Below, piece by piece: positions 8,412 through 19,656 of a stretch of DNA of 64,000 nucleotides. How positions within the stretch are numbered: position 1 is the stretch's first letter; each line of letters begins with the position of its first letter. Made by a program: the position numbers and the translations under genes. The notes below the pieces were generated by a model. The model saw nothing but the letters and a program-made list of their open reading frames with translations, was not told the DNA's origin and made no database searches. This DNA is from Planococcus sp. ISL-110 (GTDB taxonomy: Bacteria; Bacillota; Bacilli; Bacillales_A; Planococcaceae), in contig NZ_JAGGPX010000004.1 of NCBI RefSeq assembly GCF_018613575.1, positions 1-64,000 of the forward strand. Reading direction: 5' to 3'.

Positions 8412-10520
8412 TTATTTATTGGCTTTAGCTTTTTTATTGCCTTTGTTTGGGTTGTCCTGTTTGTAAAGCACTTCGTACGTGAATTCTTTCGCTTCCCGTT
8501 GCCCTTCTTCAGCAGCGTAAGAGGTGATCATTTTGACATTGCCTTCACGAAGAACCTGTTGAAGGTCCAGCGCCTGTTTTTCCGTCACGTTAAATGGATC
8601 TACGTGGAAGACGCGCTCTTTGCCGTTTTTCTTGGTTTGGATAAATGTTGTTGTGAAGTTCACGTATTCACCTTTCAATTGGCCCAATGACTGGAAAGCA
8701 TCTGTTGAAGTGCCGTCCGCTGTGAAATCACCTAATTCAATGTTTTTGATAAACCAGCCTTTATCGTTATAGCCCCAGTCCGTCAAGTTCCGGAATGACA
8801 CCAATACATCCTGGCCAGCATATGCTGAAAGATCGAATGTTTCTGTAGACCAATCCAGCTTATGACCAGTAAAACCTGGCACACTTTCCTTGATAGCCGG
8901 GTAACCTTCTTCCACTACGTCACTGCGTGTGTTTTCATTTTCAAGAGAAGTCCATGTTTCCCCATTGTCAGTGGAAACCTGAACTACGGCATAATCCCAG
9001 CCTTCTTCAATATCGTAATAATGGTCGAACGTCAGCGCCGGGTTGTCAGCTGGAACTGTTGCTCCAAAGATCAATGCCTGGTCGGCTTCGTCGCCATTGT
9101 TTGCGTGCAATACCTGTTCAGAAGCATCTAGTGGGTTTGCAGCGGTTTTCCATTGCAAAGGAAGGAAATCGACGCCGTCAAATTCCAAGCCGCGGACATC
9201 CTTGCCGAAGTTGAATTCTTTAAAGTCGCCGCCCCATGCTGGAACGCCTTCTTTTTCAAAGGTCTTCGCTTTTTCAAAGTCTACCGTTTTGCCGCGTACG
9301 TCACCCTTTGTGCCGACTGGCAGCTCGCGCAGGTCAATACTGTCGAAATTGTAGTCGCTGCTTACTTCAGTGTTGTCCAAAGTCAAAGCGGTCATGAAGT
9401 CCTGATAGACTTCAGTAAAGGTTTTATTTGTGCCATAATCCTGAAGCAGTTTGTCGACGCTCGCCATTCCCTGGCTGTCGCCGTCGGTTGCAAGTTCACG
9501 GATAAACTCCTTGCCGAATTTATCGTACATATAAAGAGTGAACAGGTAAGTTTGGCCGTAATCTGCAATTGTTTCAGGTCCAGTTGCTGCTGTTCCATGC
9601 TCATCCCAGTTTACTAGCGAGTTTTCCGGATGATCCAAATAGAAGTTGATTGAGCCTTCTCCGTGGCCATAACCGCCCAAGTATTCAGAGAATGTCGACA
9701 TGCCTTCATTCAACCATGTTTCTTCAGAAGGATCATTATCCGCTTGGATCAAATGCTGCAATTCGTGGATTGTTGTTCCGAAGAAAGTGCTCTCCAGACG
9801 TGTTTCCCATGAATTTGTATCAATTGTGATGATGTTGCGGTCTGTGTAGTTTTCAAGTGTCTGCCAGAAAAAGCCGGCAACAAAAAATGGATAGCTCGGG
9901 TTGTTCCACCCCTCATCCTGCACGTTATCAACCAGCATGATGACTTTGTCTGATCCTTCGTAATAGCCGTCAGGAAGGCCGACCATTCCAGGAAGCGGCG
10001 AACTGGATCCATCCAATACATCTGGTGTTCCGAAGAAATCCGTCGCTACCGGATAGATATTGCTGTCGAATTCAGCAGTCAATTTATCCACTTGAGCTTG
10101 TGTCACTACATCAGCCGGTTTTGGGTTATCTGGTCCATAAGCCAGGTCATTCGCTACCCAGATTTCCACATTGTCGCCCTCGCTGCGCAAGGTGAAATCT
10201 TTAAATTTCAAATTACGGTTTAAAAATTTCTTCGTTCCGCCATCGTATGTAAATGTCCCGTCGGCTGCCGCTTCAGACCCTTCGTCTGTCACGTCATCAG
10301 CCTGCGCTTTTATCTTTTTATCCGCTTCTTTTTTGAAATTTGCGTCCTGCGTCAGTTCATTCAGGCTTTGATCGATATCGATCCGGTCCCCGTATCGCTC
10401 ACTGTTCCAATCGTTCACTGATGGCACTGCTTCGGTTGGTGCCGCTGCAGCTGCTGACGCGAATAAAGATAGGGTTAACGCACTAGCCGATAAGATTGAT
10501 ACCCATTTGCTGTTCTTCAT
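8412..10520 (-). CDS. secreted zinc metalloprotease, HELQH type (M6/M30-like)
   Basis: This exported protein of 702 residues has a clear signal peptide (MKNSKWVSILSASALTL to an AAAAAP cleavage region). The catalytic zinc motif HELQHLIQ is near residue 254, followed by the NEGMSTFSEYLGG segment, where the Glu is a likely third ligand. The C-terminal half (from VQVSTDNGETWTSL to SFRNLTDWGYNDKGWFIKN) resembles the beta-sandwich region of immune-inhibitor-A-type proteases. The tail is Lys/Asn-rich. The ribosome site is GGAAGGGG. No dedicated secretion or inhibitor gene adjoins it. It is likely nutritional or surface proteolysis; the family could be called M6-like or M30-like, and I cannot separate these by eye. 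Confidence 0.8.
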   Translation of the reverse strand: MKNSKWVSILSASALTLSLFASAAAAAPTEAVPSVNDWNSERYGDRIDIDQSLNELTQDANFKKEADKKIKAQADDVTDEGSEAAADGTFTYDGGTKKFLNRNLKFKDFTLRSEGDNVEIWVANDLAYGPDNPKPADVVTQAQVDKLTAEFDSNIYPVATDFFGTPDVLDGSSSPLPGMVGLPDGYYEGSDKVIMLVDNVQDEGWNNPSYPFFVAGFFWQTLENYTDRNIITIDTNSWETRLESTFFGTTIHELQHLIQADNDPSEETWLNEGMSTFSEYLGGYGHGEGSINFYLDHPENSLVNWDEHGTAATGPETIADYGQTYLFTLYMYDKFGKEFIRELATDGDSQGMASVDKLLQDYGTNKTFTEVYQDFMTALTLDNTEVSSDYNFDSIDLRELPVGTKGDVRGKTVDFEKAKTFEKEGVPAWGGDFKEFNFGKDVRGLEFDGVDFLPLQWKTAANPLDASEQVLHANNGDEADQALIFGATVPADNPALTFDHYYDIEEGWDYAVVQVSTDNGETWTSLENENTRSDVVEEGYPAIKESVPGFTGHKLDWSTETFDLSAYAGQDVLVSFRNLTDWGYNDKGWFIKNIELGDFTADGTSTDAFQSLGQLKGEYVNFTTTFIQTKKNGKERVFHVDPFNVTEKQALDLQQVLREGNVKMITSYAAEEGQREAKEFTYEVLYKQDNPNKGNKKAKANK

Positions 10521-10695
10521 ATTGCATCCCCTTCCAAACTGTCAGAATATTGTTTCTTTGGAAATCTTACCATGACAGAATAATCAGAAGAATAGGGGAA
10601 AAGGTATATTTCGAGTTACGAAATTACAGGTAATAAGATTTATTTTTTTATCCTTCTTTTAGTTGAAAAGAGTTAGAAAAAGGAAGAAGAATAAG

Positions 10696-10721
10696 AAAAA
10701 ACCGCCCATTATAGGCGGTTT
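10696..10721. terminator. terminator of the mccAB operon
   Basis: AAACCGCC and GGCGGTTT form a short hairpin. On the minus strand it is followed by six T residues, five bases beyond the mccB stop codon. Confidence 0.8.
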
Positions 10722-10726
10722 GTCAC

Positions 10727-12792
<2,066 letters not shown>

Positions 12793-12803
12793 CGTTATTC
12801 TCC

Positions 12804-13277
12804 TTAGATCGCTCTATCCGCGAAGATTTGGCGCCATTGGTCTTTTTTCGCCAGCATTTCACGAGCCAGTTCTTTTGCACCTTCAAGGCTGTGGCTTGCT
12901 GCCCAGCCGCATTGAACTTCATTGCAGGCCGGTACTTCGTCTGCTTCGATAACGTCTTTTAATGTGCTTTCCAAAATGCGCAGAACATCCTCATAGTCAT
13001 CGTGGTTAATAAGGGACAGGTAAAAGCCGGTCTGGCATCCCATTGGCCCGATATCCACAATGTCATCCGAATGGTTGCGGCTGTGTTCAGCCATCATATG
13101 CTCAAGAGAATGAAGCCCAGGCATATCCATATGTTCCTTGTTTGGCTGCTTAAAGCGGATGTCGTATTTGCGGATCGTATCGCCTTTAGCTCCAGTTTTT
13201 TCCCCTGCCAGACGTACATACGGTGCTACTACTTTTGTGTGATCCAAGTTAAAGCTTTCAACATTCATTTTTTTCAT
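12804..13277 (-). CDS. luxS: S-ribosylhomocysteine lyase
   Basis: LuxS, 157 residues, cleaves S-ribosylhomocysteine to homocysteine and DPD, the precursor of autoinducer-2. The metal motif HSLEH (His56, His60) with the third ligand Cys123 in NEVQCGWAA, and the catalytic Cys81 in GCQTGFY, are all present, so the enzyme should be active. The ribosome site is AAGGAGCG. In B. subtilis the equivalent operon has mtnN at this position and luxS lies elsewhere. Here luxS feeds homocysteine straight into the mccA/mccB products. Confidence 0.95.
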   Translation of the reverse strand: MKKMNVESFNLDHTKVVAPYVRLAGEKTGAKGDTIRKYDIRFKQPNKEHMDMPGLHSLEHMMAEHSRNHSDDIVDIGPMGCQTGFYLSLINHDDYEDVLRILESTLKDVIEADEVPACNEVQCGWAASHSLEGAKELAREMLAKKDQWRQIFADRAI

Positions 13278-13289
13278 CCGAATCGCTCC

Positions 13290-13925
13290 TTATTTTTTAG
13301 TTGCGTCAATCAGAAATACGTAATTGTTCATCTTCGACAATTTTACCGTAAATCCTGCATCCATGGCCAGTTTTTCCATGACAGGAACCGTCGTGTAATA
13401 TTCACGGTTCAAGTCCTCTACTAGATTAGCATGACCTCTTGTTTCTTCAAATGCAACGATTTCCTTTTTGGCTCTTTCTGAAGCAAATAGGGTATCAGCG
13501 AAAACCACTTTGCCGCCTGCGGGCAATTGCTCCGCGTAAACCTGAAAAGCCTGGGCTTTCTCCGCATCCGTCAAATGGTGAAAGGCGTAGGAGCTGACAA
13601 AGCTTCGCGGCGCAACCCCTGATTCGAACTCCAGAAAATCTCCATCAATGAGAGTCAAATCGGCAATTTTTTCTGCCGTCACTCTCCGCATCGCTTCGTT
13701 CGGTTCGACCCCGACCACTTCCAGGCCACGGCCCAGAAGTTTTTCAGTCAGGTTGCCGGTGCCAACACCGAATTCCACTACAGGTCCAATCGCTGCATCG
13801 GCAACCGCCTGTAGAATTTCGTTATATTTTACGAATACGTCCTTGTATTCTTCGTCTTTTCCGCTGACTGAATCATCATAGGTATGAACCCACTCATCAA
13901 ATATTTCTACAAATTCCCTTCCCAT
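13290..13925 (-). CDS. yrrT: class I SAM-dependent methyltransferase, YrrT-like
   Basis: This is a soluble Rossmann-fold methyltransferase of 211 residues. It has the SAM-binding motif VVEFGVGTGNLTEKL, an acidic residue after the second strand (VVGVEPNEAM) and VVFADTLF later. It is the first gene of the yrrT-luxS-mccA-mccB operon, 12 bp from luxS, with ribosome site AAAAGGGG. The methyl acceptor is not known for this family. Its place in the operon suggests a role in, or control of, S-adenosylmethionine turnover. The operon promoter should lie in 13926-14123, but I could not place it confidently. Confidence 0.85.
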   Translation of the reverse strand: MGREFVEIFDEWVHTYDDSVSGKDEEYKDVFVKYNEILQAVADAAIGPVVEFGVGTGNLTEKLLGRGLEVVGVEPNEAMRRVTAEKIADLTLIDGDFLEFESGVAPRSFVSSYAFHHLTDAEKAQAFQVYAEQLPAGGKVVFADTLFASERAKKEIVAFEETRGHANLVEDLNREYYTTVPVMEKLAMDAGFTVKLSKMNNYVFLIDATKK

Positions 13926-14123
13926 AAAAATACCCCTTTTCGTTCATATTCAATAAAACCAATAGATTTACTAGGCTTTATTTTCATCATATCAGAATCG
14001 GGGATTCAATTACAGCGATTGGGTTCCGAATTCACATTTTTCACGACTTTCGGCATAGCCCTCACCGGAAGCTAGGCAAAGAACACCCGTCTTCCAGCTT
14101 CGCTTAGACCTCAGGCGCGCTGC

Positions 14124-14765
14124 TTAAATTTTGAGAATCGGCGGAACATCTTCTTTTTTGCTGATGAGCGTTACCAGCAGTTTTTCAAATTGCGGCAAAG
14201 AAACTTGCACAATCCTACCGGTCAACAAAGCGACCGCAATCGTACCGACACCAACGGGTCCGCCGAGCAGCCAGCCGAGCAAAGCCACGCCCACTTCGAT
14301 GCCTGCACGAACAACGCTGATGCTGAGCCCGGTTTTGTTGACAACCAGCATCATCAGGCTGTCCCGCGGCCCTGCACCAATTTTCGGTGACACGTATAAG
14401 CCGACGCCATAGCCCGATACGACAATACCAGCTGATAAAATCAGGATTTGCCCGACCAGCGTCTCGATATCCGGAATGAGGAAATTAAAGATATCGATGA
14501 AGACACCAACCAGCAGCATGTTCAAAAAGGTACCGATCTGCGGGATTTTCCTTGTAAAAAAAGCCGTGCTGGCGATCAGTACAAAACCGGCGATGACAGA
14601 CCAGGTGCCGATGGTCAACCCGAAATTCAAGTATAGCCCGACGTGCAGCACATCCCACGGGCCGATGCCCAGTTTGCTGCCTTTGATGGTCATGGTAAAA
14701 CCGAGTGCCAGAACAACCAATCCGACAATAAAAAACAACCAGCGGTAAAACAGCGAACGCTTCAT
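14124..14765 (-). CDS. YczE/YitT-family integral membrane protein
   Basis: This protein of about 213 residues has five to six membrane segments, starting at FYRWLFFIVGLVVLALGF. It carries the family signature GIGPWDVLHVG and a second related loop, IGAGPRDSLMM, as in the YczE type of membrane proteins. The start at 14765 follows AAGAGGATTT; an upstream in-frame ATG lacks a ribosome site. The function in general is unclear. In Bacillus, YczE has been linked to antibiotic production, but nothing nearby supports that here. Confidence 0.75.
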   Translation of the reverse strand: MKRSLFYRWLFFIVGLVVLALGFTMTIKGSKLGIGPWDVLHVGLYLNFGLTIGTWSVIAGFVLIASTAFFTRKIPQIGTFLNMLLVGVFIDIFNFLIPDIETLVGQILILSAGIVVSGYGVGLYVSPKIGAGPRDSLMMLVVNKTGLSISVVRAGIEVGVALLGWLLGGPVGVGTIAVALLTGRIVQVSLPQFEKLLVTLISKKEDVPPILKI

Positions 14766-14831
14766 CCAAATCCTCTTTTCTTCTATTGTGATATGAAAAA
14801 TCCACCCATTCAAAAAGAATGGATGGAGGCT

Positions 14832-15323
14832 TTATTGACTTGGCGCTGTCAACTCAGCAAACTGGCCGTTTGTCACAGCCATCAATTCAGCGGGAGCCAG
14901 TTTCAGCTGCATGCCGATTTTTCCGGCGGAAACGATCATTTCAGGCAATTGCTCAGCTTCGGCCGAAACAAAGGTCGGAAACGGCTTTTTCATTCCGACA
15001 GGTGAACAGCCGCCGCGGACATAGCCGGTCAGTGCCAAGATGTCCTTAACGGGGGACATCTCAATTTTCTTTTCGCCTGCCGCTTTCGCCGCTTTTTTCA
15101 GATCAAGTTCCTCCGCAACTGGAATGACGAAAACATATGGTTGTTTCGATGCCCCGATCGCCACCAGTGTTTTATAGACAAGTTCGACAGAAGCGGCGAT
15201 TTTTGCTGCAACAGAAACGCCATCCACTTTGCCATCGTCGGTGCTGTAATAGAGCAGTTCATAAGAAATCTTCTCTTTGTCGAGCATGCGTGCTGCATTG
15301 GTTTTCGCAATTTTCTTAGCCAT
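14832..15323 (-). CDS. ybaK: Cys-tRNA(Pro)/(Cys) deacylase, YbaK/EbsC family
   Basis: This is a small trans-editing protein of about 163 residues that hydrolyses mischarged aminoacyl-tRNA such as Cys-tRNA(Pro). The YbaK fold motifs are visible: the strand containing KTLVAIG, the conserved lysine region [15 protein letters not shown], and [14 protein letters not shown]. The start at 15323 follows AAGGAGAAATCGCC. It lies between the membrane protein gene and topB, all leftward, with 61 bp before topB, so it may share a transcript with topB. Confidence 0.85.
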   Translation of the reverse strand: MAKKIAKTNAARMLDKEKISYELLYYSTDDGKVDGVSVAAKIAASVELVYKTLVAIGASKQPYVFVIPVAEELDLKKAAKAAGEKKIEMSPVKDILALTGYVRGGCSPVGMKKPFPTFVSAEAEQLPEMIVSAGKIGMQLKLAPAELMAVTNGQFAELTAPSQ

Positions 15324-15384
15324 GGCGATTTCTCCTTGCCTCGAAACTCTTTTTTCACTGCATACCATTCAGAGCGTCGGGATT

Positions 15385-17544
15385 CTATTCGGTTTGTCCC
15401 ATTAATTTTTTCAGCGCATCGGCCATCGCACTGTTCTGCGGTGCTTCATCCTGCTGATTCAAGTATTTATTGACGTCCTTTTTATTGGCTTTGGACTGGC
15501 CGGATTTTTTGCGTTTTTCAAAGGCCGACAGTTTCTCCCGGTGCCCGCATTTGCAGACGAAAATCTTGCCGTCCCCTTCGCCCTGCATCTCCAACTTTTT
15601 ATGGCAGTTCGGGCAGCGCGCGTTGGTCTGCATTGCCACATTCTTTTTGTAGCCGCAGTCGCGGTCCTGGCAGACATTCATTTTGCCGCGCTTGCCGTTG
15701 ACTTCAAGGAGCGGCTTGCCGCAATCCGGGCACATTTTTCCGGTGATGTTGTCGTGCTTGAATTTCTTATCGCTCTTTTTGATGTCCGATACCGATTTCT
15801 CAGCAAAAACAATCATTTCTTTTATAAATTCTTCTTTTTTCAGTTGTCCTTTGGCAATTTTGGTCAATTGCTGCTCCCAATCGGCTGTCAGTTTCGGCGA
15901 CTTTAAGTCTTCCGGAACAAGCTCCAGCAATTGGCGGCCTTTTGATGTAATCGTCAAGTCCTTGCCTTTTTTCTCAATCAGGAACGTATTGAACAATTTA
16001 TCAATGACGTCGGCACGTGTTGCAACCGTTCCAAGGCCACCCGTCTCGCCGAGTGTCTGGATCAGTTCTTTCGATTCGCCGCTCATGAACTGCGCCGGAT
16101 TTTCCATGGCGCCCAGCAGCGTTCCTTCATTGAAGAAAGCAGGCGGCTTCGTTTTGCCGTCAGTCAGGGCGATGCCTTTGATCGTCAGCCCTTGGCCATT
16201 TTCAAACGGCGGCAGCGTCGTATCGTTGTCGTTGTCTTCATCTTTGTAAATGCGTTTCCAGCCTTCATTGCGGATCGTATTGCCTTTTGCCTGGAAAGTT
16301 TCTCCACCGGCAGTCAGTTTGACGGTCGTTTGGTCGTATTCATACTGCGGGTAGAACACCGCGAGGAACCGCTTGACGATCATGTCGTATAGTTTGATTT
16401 CTTTGTCGGACAGATCATGCAGCGGCGGCGTTTCCTCTGTCGGAATGATGGCGTGGTGATCGGAAACCTTGGCGTCGTCAATGACCCCTTTTTGCGGTGC
16501 CACCGGATTTTTCAGGATCATCGCGGCCAGGCTGCGGTAAGGTCCCATCTGCACGGCTTTGACGCGGTCTTTCAACGTATCGCGCATGTCACTCGTCAAA
16601 TGCTTGGAGTCGGTCCGCGGATAGGTGACGATTTTGTAGCGCTCGTACAGGTTCTGCAGCGTGTTGAGCGTCTCTTTCGCCGACCAGCTATAGCGCTTGT
16701 ACGCTTCTTTCTGCAGTTCGGTCAAGTCGAACAAAGGCGGTGCCGGCTGCCGTTTCGGCGTGATTTTGATGTCTGTCACCGTACCTTCATGCGTGTTCTG
16801 GAGTTTCGTGAAGAGGCTGTCAACTTTATCCTTGTCGAAGGATTGCGTCGAGTTGCCATCCGTCCAGGTAAATGCAGCCTTGTCAGTAATCGCCTGCATG
16901 CCATAATACGGTTTGGGCTGGAAATTGCGGATCTGCTGTTCACGTTCGGCAATCATCGCAAGCGTCGGCGTCTGCACGCGGCCAGTCGACAATTGCGCAT
17001 TGTATTTGACGGTCAAGGCGCGTGTCGCGTTGATGCCGACGACCCAATCCGCTTCCGCGCGTGCCACAGCTGCTTCGTATAGATTCTCGTAAGCGCGGCC
17101 GTCTTTCAAGTTTTGGAAGCCGTCTTTGATTGCTTTGTCGGTCACCGACGAAATCCACAGCCGCTTTACTGGCTTGCGCGTATTCGTCTTCTCCAGAATC
17201 CAGCGTGCCACCAGTTCGCCTTCGCGCCCGGCGTCTGTCGCGATGATGACTTCGTTGACATCGCCGCGCTGCAGCTGCGATTTGACGGCATTAAACTGCT
17301 TCATCGACTGCTTGATCGGCACCAGCTTGAACGGCTTTGGAATGATCGGCAGCGTGTCCATCTTCCATTCCTTAAAGTCGTTGTCGTATTGCTCCGGCTG
17401 CGCATGTGTCACCAAATGGCCAAGCGCCCACGTGACGATATACTGCTTGCCTTCCAAGTACCCGTTGCCTTTTTGTTCGCATCCAAGAACACGCGCAATA
17501 TCGCGCGCCACGGATGGCTTTTCTGCTAAAACTACTGATTTCAT
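15385..17544 (-). CDS. topB: DNA topoisomerase III
   Basis: This type IA topoisomerase has 719 residues, the usual length. It relaxes and decatenates DNA by a single-strand break. The TOPRIM start VVLAEKPSVARDIARVLG and ATDAGREGE (metal site) are at the N-terminus, and the active-site tyrosine is in KIVTYPRTDSKHL. Zinc-ribbon cysteines follow near the C-terminus (CPDCGKPLLE, CQDRDCGY, CPNCHKKLE, CKCG). The ribosome site is GAGGGTG. The lysine-rich C-terminal tail fits DNA binding. Confidence 0.93.
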   Translation of the reverse strand: MKSVVLAEKPSVARDIARVLGCEQKGNGYLEGKQYIVTWALGHLVTHAQPEQYDNDFKEWKMDTLPIIPKPFKLVPIKQSMKQFNAVKSQLQRGDVNEVIIATDAGREGELVARWILEKTNTRKPVKRLWISSVTDKAIKDGFQNLKDGRAYENLYEAAVARAEADWVVGINATRALTVKYNAQLSTGRVQTPTLAMIAEREQQIRNFQPKPYYGMQAITDKAAFTWTDGNSTQSFDKDKVDSLFTKLQNTHEGTVTDIKITPKRQPAPPLFDLTELQKEAYKRYSWSAKETLNTLQNLYERYKIVTYPRTDSKHLTSDMRDTLKDRVKAVQMGPYRSLAAMILKNPVAPQKGVIDDAKVSDHHAIIPTEETPPLHDLSDKEIKLYDMIVKRFLAVFYPQYEYDQTTVKLTAGGETFQAKGNTIRNEGWKRIYKDEDNDNDTTLPPFENGQGLTIKGIALTDGKTKPPAFFNEGTLLGAMENPAQFMSGESKELIQTLGETGGLGTVATRADVIDKLFNTFLIEKKGKDLTITSKGRQLLELVPEDLKSPKLTADWEQQLTKIAKGQLKKEEFIKEMIVFAEKSVSDIKKSDKKFKHDNITGKMCPDCGKPLLEVNGKRGKMNVCQDRDCGYKKNVAMQTNARCPNCHKKLEMQGEGDGKIFVCKCGHREKLSAFEKRKKSGQSKANKKDVNKYLNQQDEAPQNSAMADALKKLMGQTE

Positions 17545-17604
17545 TTGGATTCACCCTCATTTCTGATGTGATTATTGTAACATTTTCTGCGGATGCTGGC
17601 TTTT

Positions 17605-17728
17605 TGGAGGGGTTTTTGTGGATTGGAAAGTATTTAGCGTCCAATGGAAAGTAAATTCATCTTATTGGAAAGTATTTATAGGCTTTTGGAAAGTATATTG
17701 GCCAAAACAGAAAACATTTCCAAATTTC
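17605..17728 (+). repeat. 21-bp-periodic repeat upstream of the NERD gene
   Basis: The core TGGAAAGTA occurs at 17624, 17645, 17666 and 17687, exactly 21 bp apart. A decayed unit (CAGAAAACA) is in phase at 17708, and a possible further decayed one (TGGAGGGGT) lies near 17605. The 12-bp spacers are unrelated. A matching array in the same orientation lies directly after the NERD gene. Confidence 0.88.
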
Positions 17729-17750
17729 TTCCAGATGTCGCGAAATAGTA

Positions 17751-17779
17751 TTGCTGCCGCCATGAATTTGCGCTATATT
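17751..17779 (+). promoter_or_regulatory. probable promoter of the NERD gene
   Basis: TTGCTG (17751-17756) and TATATT (17774-17779) are 17 bp apart and 32 bp ahead of the TTG start. The repeat array lies immediately upstream, where an activator or repressor could sit. Confidence 0.5.
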
Positions 17780-17810
17780 GGGAGCAGATTTATAAAAAGG
17801 AGAGGGTCCA

Positions 17811-18776
17811 TTGATTTTAAAAAACCGCAACAAGCCATCAGAAATCTTCCAACTTGAAAGTCTGATCCAACGCACCCCAACTGTCCATCCCCAATATCTC
17901 TACTGGACCGAAAAACTCCGCCGCATCACCGCCGGCTATCACGGCGAACTGCGCGTCGACTCCCTTTGGCACGAAATCGATCTCCCTTTGCCGCATTACT
18001 TTATCCACGACTTATTCATTCAAAAAGAAAATTCTTCCCACCAGATCGACAGCATCCTGATCACCAGCCGCTTTGTACTGGCACTGGAAATCAAAAGCAT
18101 TTCCGGTCTGCTCAATTTCGACCCTCAACTGCGGCAATTTTCCCGCACCAATAAAGACGGCAGCATCGATGGCATGAACAATCCGGATGACCAATTGCGC
18201 CGCCACGAAAAATGGATGGAACGCTTTTTATCCGATCAGCGGATAAAACTGCCAGTCATCGGCGCCATTGTCTTCACGTACCCTTCATCTGTCGTCCAGT
18301 CACGCGCTGGAAACCGCATCATGATTCAGGCATCCGGCATGCCCCATTTAATGGAGCAACTGCTGGAGAAGCATCCCCTAGAGATTCTATCCAAGAAGAA
18401 AACGGAATCGCTGGCCCATAAATTGCTGGAGCTCTGCTCAATAAAACCGCTTGCGCCTTTGGGTCTTTCATCTTCATTTATGAAAGGGATATTGTGTCCT
18501 TGCTGCTCTGTACTTCCATTGAAGTATCGCCGTGGAAACTGGCGTTGCGAAACTTGTGCCCATCGAGATCCGATCGCTCACTTGACCGCGCTGGCTCAGT
18601 ACCGGACTTTGGTGAAAACGACCATCAGCAACCGGGAATTTCGTGATTTTACTGGAATCCATTCTTCTACTACCGCCTCCAAGCTGTTGAAATCTACGAA
18701 TATGCCTTTTAGCGGCAGCTATAAAGATCGAATTTATTCCATTCCTGAACTTATTGGAGGTGCAGAAAGTAATTAG
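17811..18776 (+). CDS. NERD-domain (nuclease-related) protein with zinc ribbon
   Basis: The protein has 321 residues. The N-terminal half is a NERD domain: GYHGELRVDSLW, then QIDSILITSRFVLALEIKS, giving the Asp...Glu-x-Lys pattern of restriction-endonuclease-like folds, and the DDQLRRHEKWMERFL helix. The C-terminal part holds a CPCC...CETC zinc ribbon and a Ser/Thr/Lys-rich tail. Translation starts at TTG after AAGGAGAGGG. NERD proteins are thought to act on nucleic acids, but a cellular role is not established. The gene stands alone between topB and a convergent flavin reductase, and is enclosed by 21-bp repeats on both sides. Confidence 0.82.
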   Translation: MILKNRNKPSEIFQLESLIQRTPTVHPQYLYWTEKLRRITAGYHGELRVDSLWHEIDLPLPHYFIHDLFIQKENSSHQIDSILITSRFVLALEIKSISGLLNFDPQLRQFSRTNKDGSIDGMNNPDDQLRRHEKWMERFLSDQRIKLPVIGAIVFTYPSSVVQSRAGNRIMIQASGMPHLMEQLLEKHPLEILSKKKTESLAHKLLELCSIKPLAPLGLSSSFMKGILCPCCSVLPLKYRRGNWRCETCAHRDPIAHLTALAQYRTLVKTTISNREFRDFTGIHSSTTASKLLKSTNMPFSGSYKDRIYSIPELIGGAESN

Positions 18777-18783
18777 GACCTAG

Positions 18784-18880
18784 TGGAAAGTATTTTTCCC
18801 TTTACGGAAAGTATTTGCCCTCTAACAGAAAGTATTTTCGCCCAAATGGAAAGTAAGCTCTCTTTATGGAATAAAAAAAT
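18784..18880 (+). repeat. 21-bp-periodic repeat downstream of the NERD gene
   Basis: Cores occur at 18784 (TGGAAAGTA), 18805 (CGGAAAGTA), 18826 (CAGAAAGTA) and 18847 (TGGAAAGTA), at exact 21-bp steps. A decayed unit (TGGAATAAA) follows at 18867. The orientation is the same as in the upstream array. The first core begins eight bases after the NERD stop codon. Confidence 0.88.
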
Positions 18881-18900
18881 TTTTTATTCAAATAAAAACC

Positions 18901-18931
18901 AAAAAAACCTCCCACACAGGGAGGTTTTTTT
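18901..18931. terminator. bidirectional terminator
   Basis: AAACCTCCC and GGGAGGTTT pair across a four-base loop, with seven A on one side and seven T on the other. It serves the NERD gene and the convergent flavin reductase gene. Confidence 0.85.
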
Positions 18932-18940
18932 CACAATCAA

Positions 18941-19504
18941 TCATGGATTATCCAGCGTTTCCTTCGACAAATGCTTGCTCATCTCGGCATATTGCACAAA
19001 GACGCGTGCCAGCTCGCGCAGGCGGTTGTGGACGTCTTCGTTGATGATGGTGTTTGCTTTGTCGAAATGGCTGGTGTGTGTGTAGACGTAGTTCGGCGTC
19101 ACCAGGCAGCGGAAGTAATCGAGAATCGGCTTGAGCTGGTTTTCGATGACCAGGTGATGCTGATAAGTGCCGCCGTTCGCCACGATCGATACCGGCTTGT
19201 AGCGCATTGTGCGTGGATGCAGCATATCAAAGGTGTTTTTCAGGACTCCTGGGATCGACCCCTGGAAAATCGGCGACGCGATGATGTAGCCATCTGCGTC
19301 TTCAAAGCGGCGAACGATTTCCTGCATGCTGTCGTTGTATTCATCAAGCGGCCGGCCATCGACAAACTGGTGGTCGTAATCGACCAGCTTTAAAATCTTC
19401 AATTCCATTTCAGGAGCGAATTCTTTAATATAGATCTGCACCTGCTCCAAGATAGCGCCGGTCTTGCTCCCGAGAATCGTTCCGTCTACTAATAAAATCT
19501 TCAT
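18941..19504 (-). CDS. NAD(P)H-dependent FMN reductase
   Basis: This flavodoxin-like reductase of 187 residues is in the SsuE/azobenzene-reductase group. The flavin loop after the first strand (LLVDGTILGSKTGA) and the second flavin-contact segment ASPIFQGSIPGVLKNTFD are clear. It probably supplies reduced flavin or reduces quinone-like compounds in the cytosol. The ribosome site is GAGGAGGA. The gene is monocistronic, with its own terminator, and no sulfonate genes lie nearby. Confidence 0.82.
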   Translation of the reverse strand: MKILLVDGTILGSKTGAILEQVQIYIKEFAPEMELKILKLVDYDHQFVDGRPLDEYNDSMQEIVRRFEDADGYIIASPIFQGSIPGVLKNTFDMLHPRTMRYKPVSIVANGGTYQHHLVIENQLKPILDYFRCLVTPNYVYTHTSHFDKANTIINEDVHNRLRELARVFVQYAEMSKHLSKETLDNP

Positions 19505-19656
19505 AATCCTATGTCCTCCTCAAAATGCGTAAGATACCCGTCAGTTGTATGTGCTAATCCGCATCACTGCAAGCAACTCCCACAATGATCCGTTTGTTTT
19601 CATCATAACAAACCCTGTTTCACAATACGCATTGAAAAGCTTAAGAGCGAATGATT

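Noticed and set aside
13926-14123. SAM riboswitch or degraded structured repeat upstream of yrrT
   Set aside because: A stretch resembles part of the structured repeat (GTGTTCTTTGCC on the minus strand) but lacks the conserved ends; no S-box pattern is visible.
17618-17857. Small protein with seven-residue WKV repeats
   Set aside because: The 21-bp period makes a heptad in any frame; the other two loci read different residues at the core, and there is no good ribosome site. I treat it as DNA-level repetition.
17605-18880. CRISPR array
   Set aside because: The repeated core is only 9 bp with 12-bp spacers, there are no cas genes, and repeats are imperfect; this does not fit any CRISPR type.
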